A stretch of DNA of 14,640 nt from Anaerolineales bacterium UBA7227 (GTDB taxonomy: Bacteria; Chloroflexota; Anaerolineae; Anaerolineales; Villigracilaceae). Under the pieces are notes generated by a model. It made no database searches. It was not told where the DNA came from and was given only the letters and a program-made list of their open reading frames with translations. Each line of letters begins with the position of its first letter. The stretch's first letter is position 1. Made by a program: the position numbers and the translations under genes. Shown here piece by piece: positions 1-7,281 of the stretch. Location of the stretch: assembly GCA_002473085.1 (NCBI GenBank), contig DKTP01000121.1, positions 1 to 14,640 on the forward strand, read 5' to 3'.

Positions 1-1651
1 GCGGCGGCGGCGCGGGGGTGACGTTTCGCGGTCCGCTGGCGGTGTATGTGACCGTGCGGCCGTCGGAGGTGGAATAGAATTTCCAGGTCAGCGATTGCGC
101 GCTCGGGTTGAAGTAGGTCTCCATCAACAGCCAGTAGGGCGTGTCGTTGACAAATTTGAAATCCACCAGCGGGAAGTAGACGGTGGCGTCCATGCCCGCC
201 AACATGGGATCGCGCGCCGAGGCGGTCTGCTCGTAGTAGGAAACGCGGTAGGCGTGCGAGTAGCGCTCCACGACGGGGAGTCCCGCGAAGAAGACGGCGC
301 GGAATAAAGTGGTGCTGACCTGGCACACGCCTCCGCCCACGCCTTTGATGGTCCGCCCGCCGTAGATGATCCACGCTTCGGTGAAACCGTTGTCGAGGCT
401 GACGTCGCCGAGGATCTCGCCCATCGAGAAGGTCGCGCCCGGCGCGACAAAGATGCCGTGATAGCGCTCCGCGGCGATCTGGATGTTCTGCATCCGTTCG
501 GCGTTCGAGCCGCGGAAGTAGGTAGTCTGCGCGCTGACGAGTTCGCGGATGCCCAGCGACTCGGCGGTGGCGGTATCCGCGACGGCGGGCTGTTCCTCTT
601 TCACGACCAGCGCCGCGGCGTGTTCGCCGCGCATGAGCGCGTCGTTGATCGCGGCGACCGTATCGGGGACGTCCGTCGCGCGGCCGACGGCGGAATTTTC
701 GATCAATACCAGTTGACGGGTGTTGTCGTCGAAGTAGAATTTCGCGTCTTTGGCCTGACGGTCCACCTGCGCGGCGAGGGGAGCGAGCAGGTTCGCGAGC
801 GCGCCGCTTTCGAGTCCCACCTGAACCTGGGCCTGTCCGCCCGACTCCACGCGCTTGACGGTCAGCATGGATGCGATGGTGGACGGCTCGAACATCCACG
901 GGCCGGGATCGCCCGCCGCGGCGTTCGGCAGGGACAGTTGCAGCGGCGCGGCGAGGATCTGCCGCGCCGTCGCCTCCTGCGCGGAGACGTCCAGCAGCGA
1001 GGGCTGGGTCTCCGTCACCGCGAGCGGGATTTCGGCGTCGCGAAAGGCCTGCAGTTGCGCGCTGAGAACAACGAGTGTGGAGTCCACGTCCAGTTGACGT
1101 CCCACCTGCCCGGCCTCGGCGACCACATTCGTCCCCTCGATTTTCAGGCTGGCTTCGCGCGCGGGACGGTTGACCGCCGCGGCGAGGTTGTTGACGTAGG
1201 CGTACGCCAGCCGTTGATCGAAGATGATGACGGGCGCGACGTTCGCGCTGTCCCTGCGCGCGACCATCTGGTCGAAGAGGGCGCGGAAGGGATTGCCGCT
1301 CCGCCCGAGGCGATAGGCCGCCTGCGCGCTGGCGGAGGCGTCGAAGACCATGCCCAGTTCCACGGGCGAGGCCTGCCAGATGTCGGCGCCGTCGCGGAAG
1401 ACGATGCGTCCGCTGACGGGGAAGGTGAGAGTCTGGTTGAGTTTGAGAGCCGCGTCGGAGGGCGTCAATCCCGAAAGGTCCACACCCGCCACCGTCACGC
1501 CGGGGAAGATGCGTCCCGCGTAGAGGAGTTGATAGCCGAGGACGAGGGCGAGGATGAAGGCGATGAATCCGCCCAGTCCCAAAGTCAGCGCGGCGAAGAC
1601 TTGGTAGGCGCGCGGGTAGGGACGAGGATACGGAGACGAGTAGGCGGTCAT
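1..1651 (-). CDS. VanW family membrane-anchored protein (C-terminus cut by window edge)
   Basis: The frame is open from an ATG at 1651 to the left edge, giving 550 residues with no stop, so the C-terminus is missing. Residues about 16-42 form one hydrophobic membrane segment after a short Pro/Tyr-rich cytoplasmic tail, so the rest should lie outside the membrane. Residues 50-66 (PGVTVAGVDLSGLTPSDA) are the usual start of the putative peptidoglycan-binding repeats found in YoaR/VanW-type proteins. Residues about 375-515 are the VanW domain, with its signature GGGVCQVSTTLF at 439-450 and the following ER-x3-H-x6-YY pattern. The VanW domain is named from vancomycin-resistance clusters; its biochemical role is unknown, and a cell-envelope role is inferred. 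The ATG has no Shine-Dalgarno site (CCCTCCC precedes it) but lies just below a TATAAT box, so a leaderless start is likely. The last visible residues are proline-rich, which suggests a low-complexity tail. Confidence 0.92.
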   Translation of the reverse strand, partial: MTAYSSPYPRPYPRAYQVFAALTLGLGGFIAFILALVLGYQLLYAGRIFPGVTVAGVDLSGLTPSDAALKLNQTLTFPVSGRIVFRDGADIWQASPVELGMVFDASASAQAAYRLGRSGNPFRALFDQMVARRDSANVAPVIIFDQRLAYAYVNNLAAAVNRPAREASLKIEGTNVVAEAGQVGRQLDVDSTLVVLSAQLQAFRDAEIPLAVTETQPSLLDVSAQEATARQILAAPLQLSLPNAAAGDPGPWMFEPSTIASMLTVKRVESGGQAQVQVGLESGALANLLAPLAAQVDRQAKDAKFYFDDNTRQLVLIENSAVGRATDVPDTVAAINDALMRGEHAAALVVKEEQPAVADTATAESLGIRELVSAQTTYFRGSNAERMQNIQIAAERYHGIFVAPGATFSMGEILGDVSLDNGFTEAWIIYGGRTIKGVGGGVCQVSTTLFRAVFFAGLPVVERYSHAYRVSYYEQTASARDPMLAGMDATVYFPLVDFKFVNDTPYWLLMETYFNPSAQSLTWKFYSTSDGRTVTYTASGPRNVTPAPPP

Positions 1652-1659
1652 GGGAGGGA

Positions 1660-1665
1660 ATTATA
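1660..1665 (-). promoter_or_regulatory. -10 box (TATAAT) for the VanW gene
   Basis: On the minus strand the sequence reads GGTATAATTCCCTCCCATG. The TATAAT hexamer is perfect and lies 8 bases before the start codon, so transcription would begin at or within a base or two of the ATG. No convincing -35 hexamer is seen at 16-18 bases. Confidence 0.5.
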
Positions 1666-1734
1666 CCTACGAGGTTGAGAGTTCGCTTAATAACGAGCGA
1701 ATTGAAAATAATGTTCCATGGACTAGATCGCCAT

Positions 1735-2013
1735 TCAGCCGTGGCTGAACAAATCTGCGTGAGCGCCAGTACGGATCAATTCAATTTCGCTATCACCAGC
1801 TTTCCGATATATCAACAACCAATCGGGAGCAAGATGACATTCGCGCGTCCCAAAGTAGTTCCCCCGCAGTGGATGATCTCGAAAACGCTCTTCCAGGTTT
1901 TCGTCATTCGCCAGTCGCCTGATCGTCTCGCTCAAAACCTCCATCTTATAACGACGTCTTTTCAAGCGTTTGACATCTTTCTCGAAGCGAGAGGTGAGAA
2001 TGACGCGGCGCAT
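1735..2013 (-). CDS. YafQ/RelE-type mRNA interferase toxin
   Basis: This 92-residue protein matches the YafQ branch of the RelE superfamily, ribosome-dependent mRNA-cleaving toxins of type II toxin-antitoxin systems. It has the family's HPL-x-GNY block at residues 47-53, CHLAPDWLLIY at 59-69 and RTGAHADLF at 81-89. The residues corresponding to the catalytic and structural set of E. coli YafQ (His50, His63, Asp67, His87) are all present as His47, His60, Asp64 and His85, so the toxin looks intact. It follows the antitoxin with only 4 bases between stop and start (TAA-TTCC-ATG), so the two are translated from one mRNA. Length is normal for the family. The assignment is strong; the exact target codon cannot be read from the sequence. 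Confidence 0.93.
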   Translation of the reverse strand: MRRVILTSRFEKDVKRLKRRRYKMEVLSETIRRLANDENLEERFRDHPLRGNYFGTRECHLAPDWLLIYRKAGDSEIELIRTGAHADLFSHG

Positions 2014-2017
2014 GGAA

Positions 2018-2278
2018 TTAAATTCCCAAGTCCTTTAATGCCTCATCCACCGTATCGAACGATTTTACATTCGTCCGATGAATGACGTCATTAATCGCCT
2101 GTTGCGTTTCGACATTGGGAATGTTCACTTCAAAAGGCAAGCCGCGTCGCAGGTTGATCTGTCTATAGAACATGGTTATTGCCTGCGATGGGGTCAAGCC
2201 CAATTGCGCGAGGATTGCCTCGGTGGTTTGCTTCAAGGTTGGGTCAACACGAGCAGTAATCAAGGCTGTTTTTGACAT
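2018..2278 (-). CDS. DinJ/RelB-family antitoxin
   Basis: This 86-residue protein is a RelB/DinJ antitoxin. The N-terminal half (about residues 6-45) is the ribbon-helix-helix DNA-binding segment with the family pattern TARVDPTLK, then LGLTPSQAITMFYRQI and RRGLPFE. The C-terminal half (about 55-86) should wrap the toxin. I chose the ATG at 2278, not the one 7 codons upstream at 2299, because AAAGGA sits at the right distance before it and because homologs begin with this MSKTA-like sequence. It is the first gene of the pair, as expected for an antitoxin that must be made in excess. It should neutralise the YafQ-like toxin directly downstream and repress its own promoter. Confidence 0.93.
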   Translation of the reverse strand: MSKTALITARVDPTLKQTTEAILAQLGLTPSQAITMFYRQINLRRGLPFEVNIPNVETQQAINDVIHRTNVKSFDTVDEALKDLGI

Positions 2279-2300
2279 AGCGCGTCCTTTGTAAAACATT

Positions 2301-2324
2301 TGATATACATTGCATTACATTATA
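2301..2324 (-). promoter_or_regulatory. Putative promoter/operator of the toxin-antitoxin pair
   Basis: On the minus strand GGTATAATG (-10 TATAAT at 2324-2319) is followed by closely spaced AATG/ATGTA repeats (AATGTAATGCAATGTATA) before the antitoxin ribosome site. Short direct repeats overlapping the -10 are the kind of site that ribbon-helix-helix antitoxins bind. The promoter box is seen directly; its use as an operator is inferred. Confidence 0.4.
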
Positions 2325-2388
2325 CCCCTTTTTGCAGGCAAATGCCCTTTTTAATGAAAGTGCATGTGGTCAGTCCGATGCCAGAGAG

Positions 2389-2410
2389 CGTCTTTTACGC
2401 TGCGTAGACG
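2389..2410. repeat. Short dyad in the intergenic region 2325-2483
   Basis: CGTC and GACG flank the odd palindrome TACGC-T-GCGTA. The centre is too tight for a simple hairpin loop and there is no T-run beside it, so it looks more like a protein-binding dyad than a terminator. The rest of 2325-2483 shows nothing recognisable. Confidence 0.25.
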
Positions 2411-2483
2411 AACACACTATAACGTCCGCGCAGTGTTTACAGGCAAGTCCCCCAGTTTTCTGCGAGTAAACGGATTTCTGATT

Positions 2484-3068
2484 TCATCCCTTCAGACAGG
2501 GGATGAACATCGGCGTTTTGGACCTGTATTCGGCGTAGGCCGCGCCGAACTCGCGCGCGAGTTTCCGTTCCTCGAAATACGCGCCGATGAAAATATAGAT
2601 CATCGCGGCGATGTACAGCGTGAAGGAGTTGACCGTCACTTGCGGAGAGAGCCACAGGAAGAGAATCCCCGCGGTGTAGAGCGGGTGGCGGACGAAGCGG
2701 TATAGTCCGTTCGTGATGAATTTGGGAGGCCGTTCGCCCTCAATGAGTTGACGCAAACCGGCGAAGGTGAGCATGCCCGTCTGGAAAACGCCGACGATCA
2801 ACAGGATGACCATGACGCCCTGTCCAAACATCATCGCGTAGGAGAGCGGCGCGGAGACGGAGTAGAGCCGCGCGTCGGGGAGCGCGGCGACAAGGTAGAG
2901 GATGGGCAGAAAGGTGAGGAAGGAGAAAACATTAAAGGCGAGGCGATAGCCGCGCATTGGCGCGTCGCCGAGAAGGTTGGAGAGGAAGGACTTGAATCTG
3001 AGGGAGGCGAGGATGGAATGGACCAGACCCCAGAGGAGGAGGGATAGGATAATATAAAAGGCGCTCAT
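2484..3068 (-). CDS. Integral membrane methyltransferase, isoprenylcysteine/phospholipid N-methyltransferase type
   Basis: This 194-residue protein has about five hydrophobic segments: residues 3-22, 43-63, 77-98, 128-143 and 147-165. The C-terminal part carries the SAM-binding signature of the ICMT/PEMT/NnrU-like membrane methyltransferases: LYRFVRHPLYTAG at 122-134, with the RHP at 127-129, then EERKL at 166-170 and FGAAYAEYRSKTP at 174-186. The family transfers methyl groups from SAM to lipid-like, thiol or amine acceptors at the membrane; the substrate cannot be read from sequence. A GAGGT ribosome site precedes the ATG. It has no close partner: the toxin-antitoxin pair lies downstream and a terminator upstream. 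Confidence 0.85.
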   Translation of the reverse strand: MSAFYIILSLLLWGLVHSILASLRFKSFLSNLLGDAPMRGYRLAFNVFSFLTFLPILYLVAALPDARLYSVSAPLSYAMMFGQGVMVILLIVGVFQTGMLTFAGLRQLIEGERPPKFITNGLYRFVRHPLYTAGILFLWLSPQVTVNSFTLYIAAMIYIFIGAYFEERKLAREFGAAYAEYRSKTPMFIPCLKG

Positions 3069-3123
3069 GGATACCTCGGGGTTCGTCGTGAGTCCGTCTG
3101 CGGAGGAGACTGACGACGCCCAT

Positions 3124-3157
3124 TAAAAATTCGTCCAGCAGGTTGGACTGCTGGACG
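3124..3157 (-). terminator. Rho-independent terminator after the HerA-like ATPase gene
   Basis: CGTCCAGCAG at 3132-3141 and CTGCTGGACG at 3148-3157 form a perfect 10-bp stem with a 6-base loop. On the minus strand it is followed by AATTTTTAA. It lies 66 bases past the stop of the gene ending at 3223 and just before the methyltransferase start, so it separates the two transcription units. Confidence 0.85.
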
Positions 3158-3222
3158 AGGCGGAAACTTACGCGTCAATTTTAAATCGCGTTCTCGTCAA
3201 GAGCAGGATTTCAGCGAATCCG

Positions 3223-5754
3223 TCACGCGCCGAATGCGGGGAGTTCCATCGTCTGCCCACCGGCTTCGACGAGGTAGTAGGGAGTCCATGCCACGCCGAA
3301 GACATTGACGTAGATGTCGGTCTTCCTGGGATTGATGGTGATCTCGCTGATCTTGTTGACCACGTCGCCCCAGCGCGCGTTGACGCTGTCCGCGACGCGG
3401 GCGCGGGCGGTTTGCAGTTCGGCGATCTGCTTCTTGTATTCGGCAATCGCCTGGATCGATTCGTCCACTTCCGCTTTGGCGTTGGCGGTCATGCGCTGCT
3501 TGGTGAGTTGGGTGGAGACGCTCTTCTTGCGCCCGAAGCCGATCAGCCCCGCGCCCAGTTCGAGCAGGTTCGCGCCCGCTTCGAGTTTCCGATTTTGCAG
3601 GTCGGCCTGGTCCTGTTGCAGTTCGCGTTCCTCGCGGGCGAGTTTATCCTGCAGCGAAGCGATCTGCTTGTCAATTTTCCCGGCTTCTTTTTCGAGGTCT
3701 TTGTCGCGTCCCTCGCTGGCGGCCTCGGCGCAGGCTTTCATGAAATCCGCCTGCGAGACGTCGGGGCCGCCGTAGACTTTGAGCGTCTCGTTGGCGCGCG
3801 CCTTGACCGAGACGCTGCGGAAGACCCAGTCGGCGAAATCCTTTTGGAGCGCGGCGACGAGTTTCCCGTCGGAGAGGGCCGCCGAGAGACCCTCGAAGCG
3901 CGCGCCGGGCGCGGGCGAGGTCTCCATTTTGTCCACGGGGAGGCCGACGATGAAGTCCTCCCAACGCTGGGCGCTGCGCCGCTCGGGGTTTTCGATGAGC
4001 GCGGCGCGTTCCACCTGCGAGTCCACGCCGTATTTGCGGTCGAAGAAGCGGACCTGCGCGGAGGCGATCAACGCCGGGCGGTAAAGGACGCCGACCTGCT
4101 TCGCGTCCGCGCTCATGGTTTTGCTGGCGGCGCGGAACGCCTCGGGCAGGCTGTTCGTCAACGGGAGGAAGTATTCCGCGACGGAGGACGGGACGGGCGG
4201 GCGCGTGGAACTGCCGCCAGAGACGGAGGACGGAGGGCGAGAGACCGGGACAGGTTCAGGGGACGCGGCGGCCGCGGCCGCCGCGACCGGCTGAAAGTCG
4301 GAGAGGGACGCGGCGGGACGCTCGGTCGTCGGTTGTCGGTCGTCGGCCGCTTTCGCGCCGACGAGGTCGTTCAGCGCGGGGATCTGCGTCCGAGTCAACG
4401 GGCCAGCGAGGTAGTTCATCGCAAAGCGGGTCTGGAAAACGACGGGCGCCTTTTCGTGGACGTTGTGCAGGACGAAGACGCGCTTACCGAGGGCCGAGAT
4501 GAGTTTGTCGAGCGTGGCGCGATTGACGCCGCCCGCCGCGCCTTCGAGTCCGTCGAGCAGGCGCTGTTTGTCCTGGTCGGTCTGGAGTTTGCCGATGATC
4601 CACGTGCCGGTGTTGGAGAGGGCTTTGTAATCCACGTCCACGGGATTTTGGGTGGCGAGCAACATGCCCACGCCGAAGGCGCGCGCCTGCTTCAACATGC
4701 GGAGGAGCGTGAGTTTGGAGGGCGGGTTGGCGGTGGGAGGCAGGTAGCCGAAGATCTCGTCCATGTAGACGATGGCGCGCAGCGTGTTCGAGCCGGCCTG
4801 CGTGCGCATCCACGTCTCGACGGCGGAGAGGAGAAGCGTGACGAAGAACATGCGCTCAGAGTCGCTCAGGTGCGCGATGTAGAAGACGCTGTGGCGCGGG
4901 CGGCCGTCCGGCGCGAAGAGCAGCGCGGGGATGTCGAGGTTCTGTCCCTCGCGCCAGACTTCGAAGCCGGGCGCGGCGAGGATGTTGTTGAGCAGCATCG
5001 CCAGGCTCATGCGGTCTTTTTCGGGGAAGAAGTTTTCGATCGGGAAGGCGCCGAGTTTTTCAAAGGGCGGGTTCTGGGTTTGCAGGATCAACTCGGTCAG
5101 GTCGAGGTCCTGTCCCTGAGACCAGTGAATTTCGAAAATATTGGAAAGCAGGATGTGCTCGCGCGAGCGAAGCGGGTCCACGTTATTCATTCCGACGAGT
5201 CCCAGCAGCGCGGTGACGGTGGACGAGATGCGTTCGCGCAGGATTTCCCGGTTCTCCTCCCACGGGATGGCGGGCGCGGCCAGCGACGATAACACGCTGA
5301 CGGGAATCCCCGCGTCCGAGCCGGGCGTGTAGACGGCAAATTCGGCCGCGTTCTTGAGGGCGAGCAGGCGTTCGCGGTCAATGCCCCACTCCGAGAGACC
5401 TTTCTTCCAATTCGCGGCGGTCTCCTGCGCGGCGGATTCGAGGGTCTTGCCCTCGCGGCGGACCACGTCCGGGTCGAGCCAGGGTTGAAAGTCCGCGGGA
5501 AGGAGGTCGGGGAAGTGAAGCAGCAGGTTGGTCAGGTCGCCTTTCGGGTCAATGACGATGGCAGGGATGTTCTGGAGCGCGGCCTCCTCGAGCAGGCCGA
5601 CGCACAGGCCGGTCTTGCCGGAGCCGGTCATACCGGTGACGATTCCGTGCGTGGTCAGGTCGGCGGGATCGTAGAGCAGGGCTTTATCGGCCAGTTTGCC
5701 CGCATCCGTATCGAACAGGCGGCCGAGGAAGAAGTTGCCTTGAGTATCGAGCAT
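3223..5754 (-). CDS. HerA/VirB4-like P-loop ATPase with coiled-coil C-terminal region
   Basis: This 843-residue protein has a Walker A motif GMTGSGKT at 41-48, the strand and acidic residues AIVIDPKGD at 65-73, a Walker B strand AIVYMDE at 327-333 (Asp332, Glu333) and the block QARAFGVGMLLATQNP at 356-371. That order is typical of the HerA/FtsK/VirB4 class of hexameric ATPases, which pump DNA or remodel macromolecules. After the ATPase domain (about 1-450) comes a linker rich in Ala, Pro and Ser (about 480-540) with a seven-alanine run. Then comes a C-terminal part (about 545-843) with a long charged helix likely to be coiled coil (about 655-780). No membrane segment is evident, so it is probably cytoplasmic. 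GGAGG lies 5 bases before the ATG. It is 74 bases downstream of the phospholipase D-like gene and may share its transcript. The substrate is unknown. Confidence 0.82.
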   Translation of the reverse strand: MLDTQGNFFLGRLFDTDAGKLADKALLYDPADLTTHGIVTGMTGSGKTGLCVGLLEEAALQNIPAIVIDPKGDLTNLLLHFPDLLPADFQPWLDPDVVRREGKTLESAAQETAANWKKGLSEWGIDRERLLALKNAAEFAVYTPGSDAGIPVSVLSSLAAPAIPWEENREILRERISSTVTALLGLVGMNNVDPLRSREHILLSNIFEIHWSQGQDLDLTELILQTQNPPFEKLGAFPIENFFPEKDRMSLAMLLNNILAAPGFEVWREGQNLDIPALLFAPDGRPRHSVFYIAHLSDSERMFFVTLLLSAVETWMRTQAGSNTLRAIVYMDEIFGYLPPTANPPSKLTLLRMLKQARAFGVGMLLATQNPVDVDYKALSNTGTWIIGKLQTDQDKQRLLDGLEGAAGGVNRATLDKLISALGKRVFVLHNVHEKAPVVFQTRFAMNYLAGPLTRTQIPALNDLVGAKAADDRQPTTERPAASLSDFQPVAAAAAAASPEPVPVSRPPSSVSGGSSTRPPVPSSVAEYFLPLTNSLPEAFRAASKTMSADAKQVGVLYRPALIASAQVRFFDRKYGVDSQVERAALIENPERRSAQRWEDFIVGLPVDKMETSPAPGARFEGLSAALSDGKLVAALQKDFADWVFRSVSVKARANETLKVYGGPDVSQADFMKACAEAASEGRDKDLEKEAGKIDKQIASLQDKLAREERELQQDQADLQNRKLEAGANLLELGAGLIGFGRKKSVSTQLTKQRMTANAKAEVDESIQAIAEYKKQIAELQTARARVADSVNARWGDVVNKISEITINPRKTDIYVNVFGVAWTPYYLVEAGGQTMELPAFGA

Positions 5755-5828
5755 GAGAACCTCCGCAATGATTTAAGTGGATGATAACGTCATTTGAGAT
5801 GAGGCACAAGCGCCAGACGAGAGACTCG

Positions 5829-6968
5829 TCATTTACTCGCGGGCTGCGCCGCTTTAAATACCCGGTTGAATTCGTCCAGGTACAGTTTGGCGATGTCGGG
5901 GCTGAAAATGATGAGCAGGTTTTCATCGTTGCGGTCTTCAGCCGAGCCGGTGAAGTTATACGAACCCGTGATGACGATGGAACGGTCAATGATGATGACT
6001 TTGTGGTGCATCAAGCCCTTGTTTCCGTTTTTGCGGACGTCAATGCCCGCCTGGCGGAAGGGGTCGAACTCTGTGCCTTTGTTGGAGGCGATCTGGCTGC
6101 CGTCCATCACGCCTTTTATCGTGAGGCCCTCGCTGTGTTTTGCGCGCAACACTTCCGCCAGGTCGTCGGCGGTGAAAGAGTAGGCGAGGAAGTGGACGCT
6201 TTTCCGCGCGCCCTGCAACAGTTCAAGGACGCGCGCCGCGACGCCGTCGTCGGGCGAGAAGAACGTCTCGACGCGCGTCCCGTCCACGGTTACGACGGGA
6301 TTCGGGGTAGCAGCGCGCGTGTCGGGGCCGAAGAGATCGTCTTCATACATTTCGTTGAATTCCGCCAGGTAGTTTTCCGCGATCTTGACGGAGCGGATGT
6401 GGGCGAGGTTGTTGTTGTCTTCGTACACGCCGCTGGGCGTGAAGTTCAGCGAACCCGTCCAGACTTCGGAGCGGTCAATGACGACGAATTTGTCGTGCAT
6501 CAGGCCCTCGCGCCGGTCGCCGAGGATGGGAAGTCCCGCCTCGATGAGCGCCTGCGGAAGGGAGCGCTCGCGGTTGTCGCTCTCCATCACGACGCGGACG
6601 GTCACGCCGCGGTCGCGGGCGCGCAGGAGGGCGTTTCCCACCTCGCGCAGGCTGAAACTGTAAATGGCGACGTCCACGCTCAGGCGCGCCGCGTCGATGG
6701 AGGCGATCAGGGCCTGTTCGATCCCGCCCGTCTGTTGTTTGGAAGCCGGGTTGGCTGGATCGGTGAAATAGATTTCAAAGAAGGAGCCTTTGCCTCCATA
6801 CCCGACGTGGACGGGAATCGGCTCGACGCGCTGCGAGTCGTCGGTCGCGTCGGTGGGGACAGCGGACGGCGGCGCGGGGGTTCGCGTCCCGGCCGCGGGC
6901 GCGGATGGCGCGCAGGCAGAGAGCAACAGGGAGATGAGTAAAATGGAAAACGCAACGCGTTGGCGCAT
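5829..6968 (-). CDS. Phospholipase D-like lipoprotein with two HKD motifs
   Basis: This 379-residue protein starts with a lipoprotein signal peptide (positive MRQR, hydrophobic core 6-16, lipobox LSAC with Cys19), so the mature protein should be lipid-anchored outside the cytoplasm. A Pro/Ala/Thr linker follows (about 20-50), then two PLD catalytic repeats. The first has HDKFVVID at 158-165 followed by TGSLNF. The second has HHKVIIID at 321-328 followed by TGSYNF. Both HxKx4D motifs are complete, so an active phosphodiesterase is expected. Members of this family cut phospholipids, cardiolipin or DNA; the target here cannot be told. I chose the ATG at 6968, with AAGGAG 6 bases upstream, over a TTG eight codons earlier because the signal peptide and ribosome site fit only the ATG. 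Confidence 0.9.
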   Translation of the reverse strand: MRQRVAFSILLISLLLSACAPSAPAAGTRTPAPPSAVPTDATDDSQRVEPIPVHVGYGGKGSFFEIYFTDPANPASKQQTGGIEQALIASIDAARLSVDVAIYSFSLREVGNALLRARDRGVTVRVVMESDNRERSLPQALIEAGLPILGDRREGLMHDKFVVIDRSEVWTGSLNFTPSGVYEDNNNLAHIRSVKIAENYLAEFNEMYEDDLFGPDTRAATPNPVVTVDGTRVETFFSPDDGVAARVLELLQGARKSVHFLAYSFTADDLAEVLRAKHSEGLTIKGVMDGSQIASNKGTEFDPFRQAGIDVRKNGNKGLMHHKVIIIDRSIVITGSYNFTGSAEDRNDENLLIIFSPDIAKLYLDEFNRVFKAAQPASK

Positions 6969-6991
6969 TGGAGACTCCTTGGGGTGGGGCA

Positions 6992-6997
6992 ATTATA
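6992..6997 (-). promoter_or_regulatory. -10 box (TATAAT) for the PLD-like lipoprotein gene
   Basis: The minus strand reads CTGTATAATTGCC, a perfect TATAAT 23 bases before the ATG. This leaves a short leader that still contains the AAGGAG ribosome site. No good -35 is visible. Confidence 0.45.
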
Positions 6998-7016
6998 CAG
7001 GGAGGAGACGGGAATA

Positions 7017-7046
7017 GATAAAAACTGACAGCCTTAAGCGGCTGTC
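7017..7046 (-). terminator. Hairpin terminator downstream of the kinase gene
   Basis: GACAGCC at 7027-7033 and GGCTGTC at 7040-7046 form a 7-bp stem with loop TTAAGC. On the minus strand it is followed by AGTTTTTATC. It is about 235 bases past the kinase stop and just upstream of the PLD promoter, so it would insulate the two genes. Confidence 0.7.
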
Positions 7047-7060
7047 GGTCTTTGATCGTT

Positions 7061-7192
7061 AGAGAGTGTTTTATAAATCGTATTTCCATTCTCTTTGTAC
7101 ACGGATTTCACGGAGCGCGCGGATTTGTCTTTGGATTTTTCCGTGAAATCCGCGCGATCCGTGTCCGAGATGGAATTTCAAAACACGCTCTT
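7061..7192. repeat. Long imperfect inverted repeat with alternative inner hairpins
   Basis: The outer arms GAGTGTTTT/AAAACACGCTC and TTCCATTCTC/GAGATGGAA are inverted copies, and ACACGGAT (7099-7106) matches ATCCGTGT further in. Inside, GGATTTCACGGA (7103-7114) pairs perfectly with TCCGTGAAATCC (7140-7151). Alternatively CGCGCGGATTT (7116-7126) pairs perfectly with AAATCCGCGCG (7146-7156). The two inner pairings cannot coexist. The whole unit is about 130 bases, non-coding, and could be a dispersed intergenic repeat or a structured RNA. Which strand is transcribed is unknown. Confidence 0.6.
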
Positions 7193-7197
7193 AATTG

Positions 7198-7245
7198 GAT
7201 CTCTTTGCGGTCTTCGCGGGCTTAGCGGTTCATTTGAGAAAGCCT
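7198..7245. repeat. Possible dispersed intergenic repeat fragment
   Basis: This stretch is built from repeated TTTGCGG/TTCGCGG/TTAGCGG-like words, which recall phrases that recur between genes in many environmental bacterial genomes. Only one copy is in the window, so the repeat status is recollection and inference. It belongs to the 235-base non-coding tail after the kinase stop. Confidence 0.2.
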
Positions 7246-7281
7246 TGCGGTTGAGCTTCCGAAAGCGCCGCCCCAAACGCG

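Noticed and set aside
458..1678. Long plus-strand open frame (406 codons)
   Set aside because: It is antisense to the VanW gene, which has a clear domain signature. The plus-strand translation is Arg/Gly/Asp-rich without motifs, typical of an antisense shadow in GC-rich DNA.
2279..2299. Upstream ATG for the antitoxin
   Set aside because: The ribosome site AAAGGA lies between the two ATGs, and family members start at the inner one.
3412..5292. 626-codon plus-strand frame
   Set aside because: It is antisense to the Walker-motif ATPase. Its composition is dominated by Arg, Glu, Gly and Val, and no domain is seen.
5781..6941. 386-codon plus-strand frame
   Set aside because: It is antisense to the PLD-like lipoprotein, whose signal peptide and two HKD motifs identify the true strand.
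6966..6992. TTG start for the PLD gene eight codons upstream
   Set aside because: It would put MPHPKESP before the signal peptide and overlap the TATAAT box. The ATG at 6968 has AAGGAG and gives a clean lipoprotein signal.
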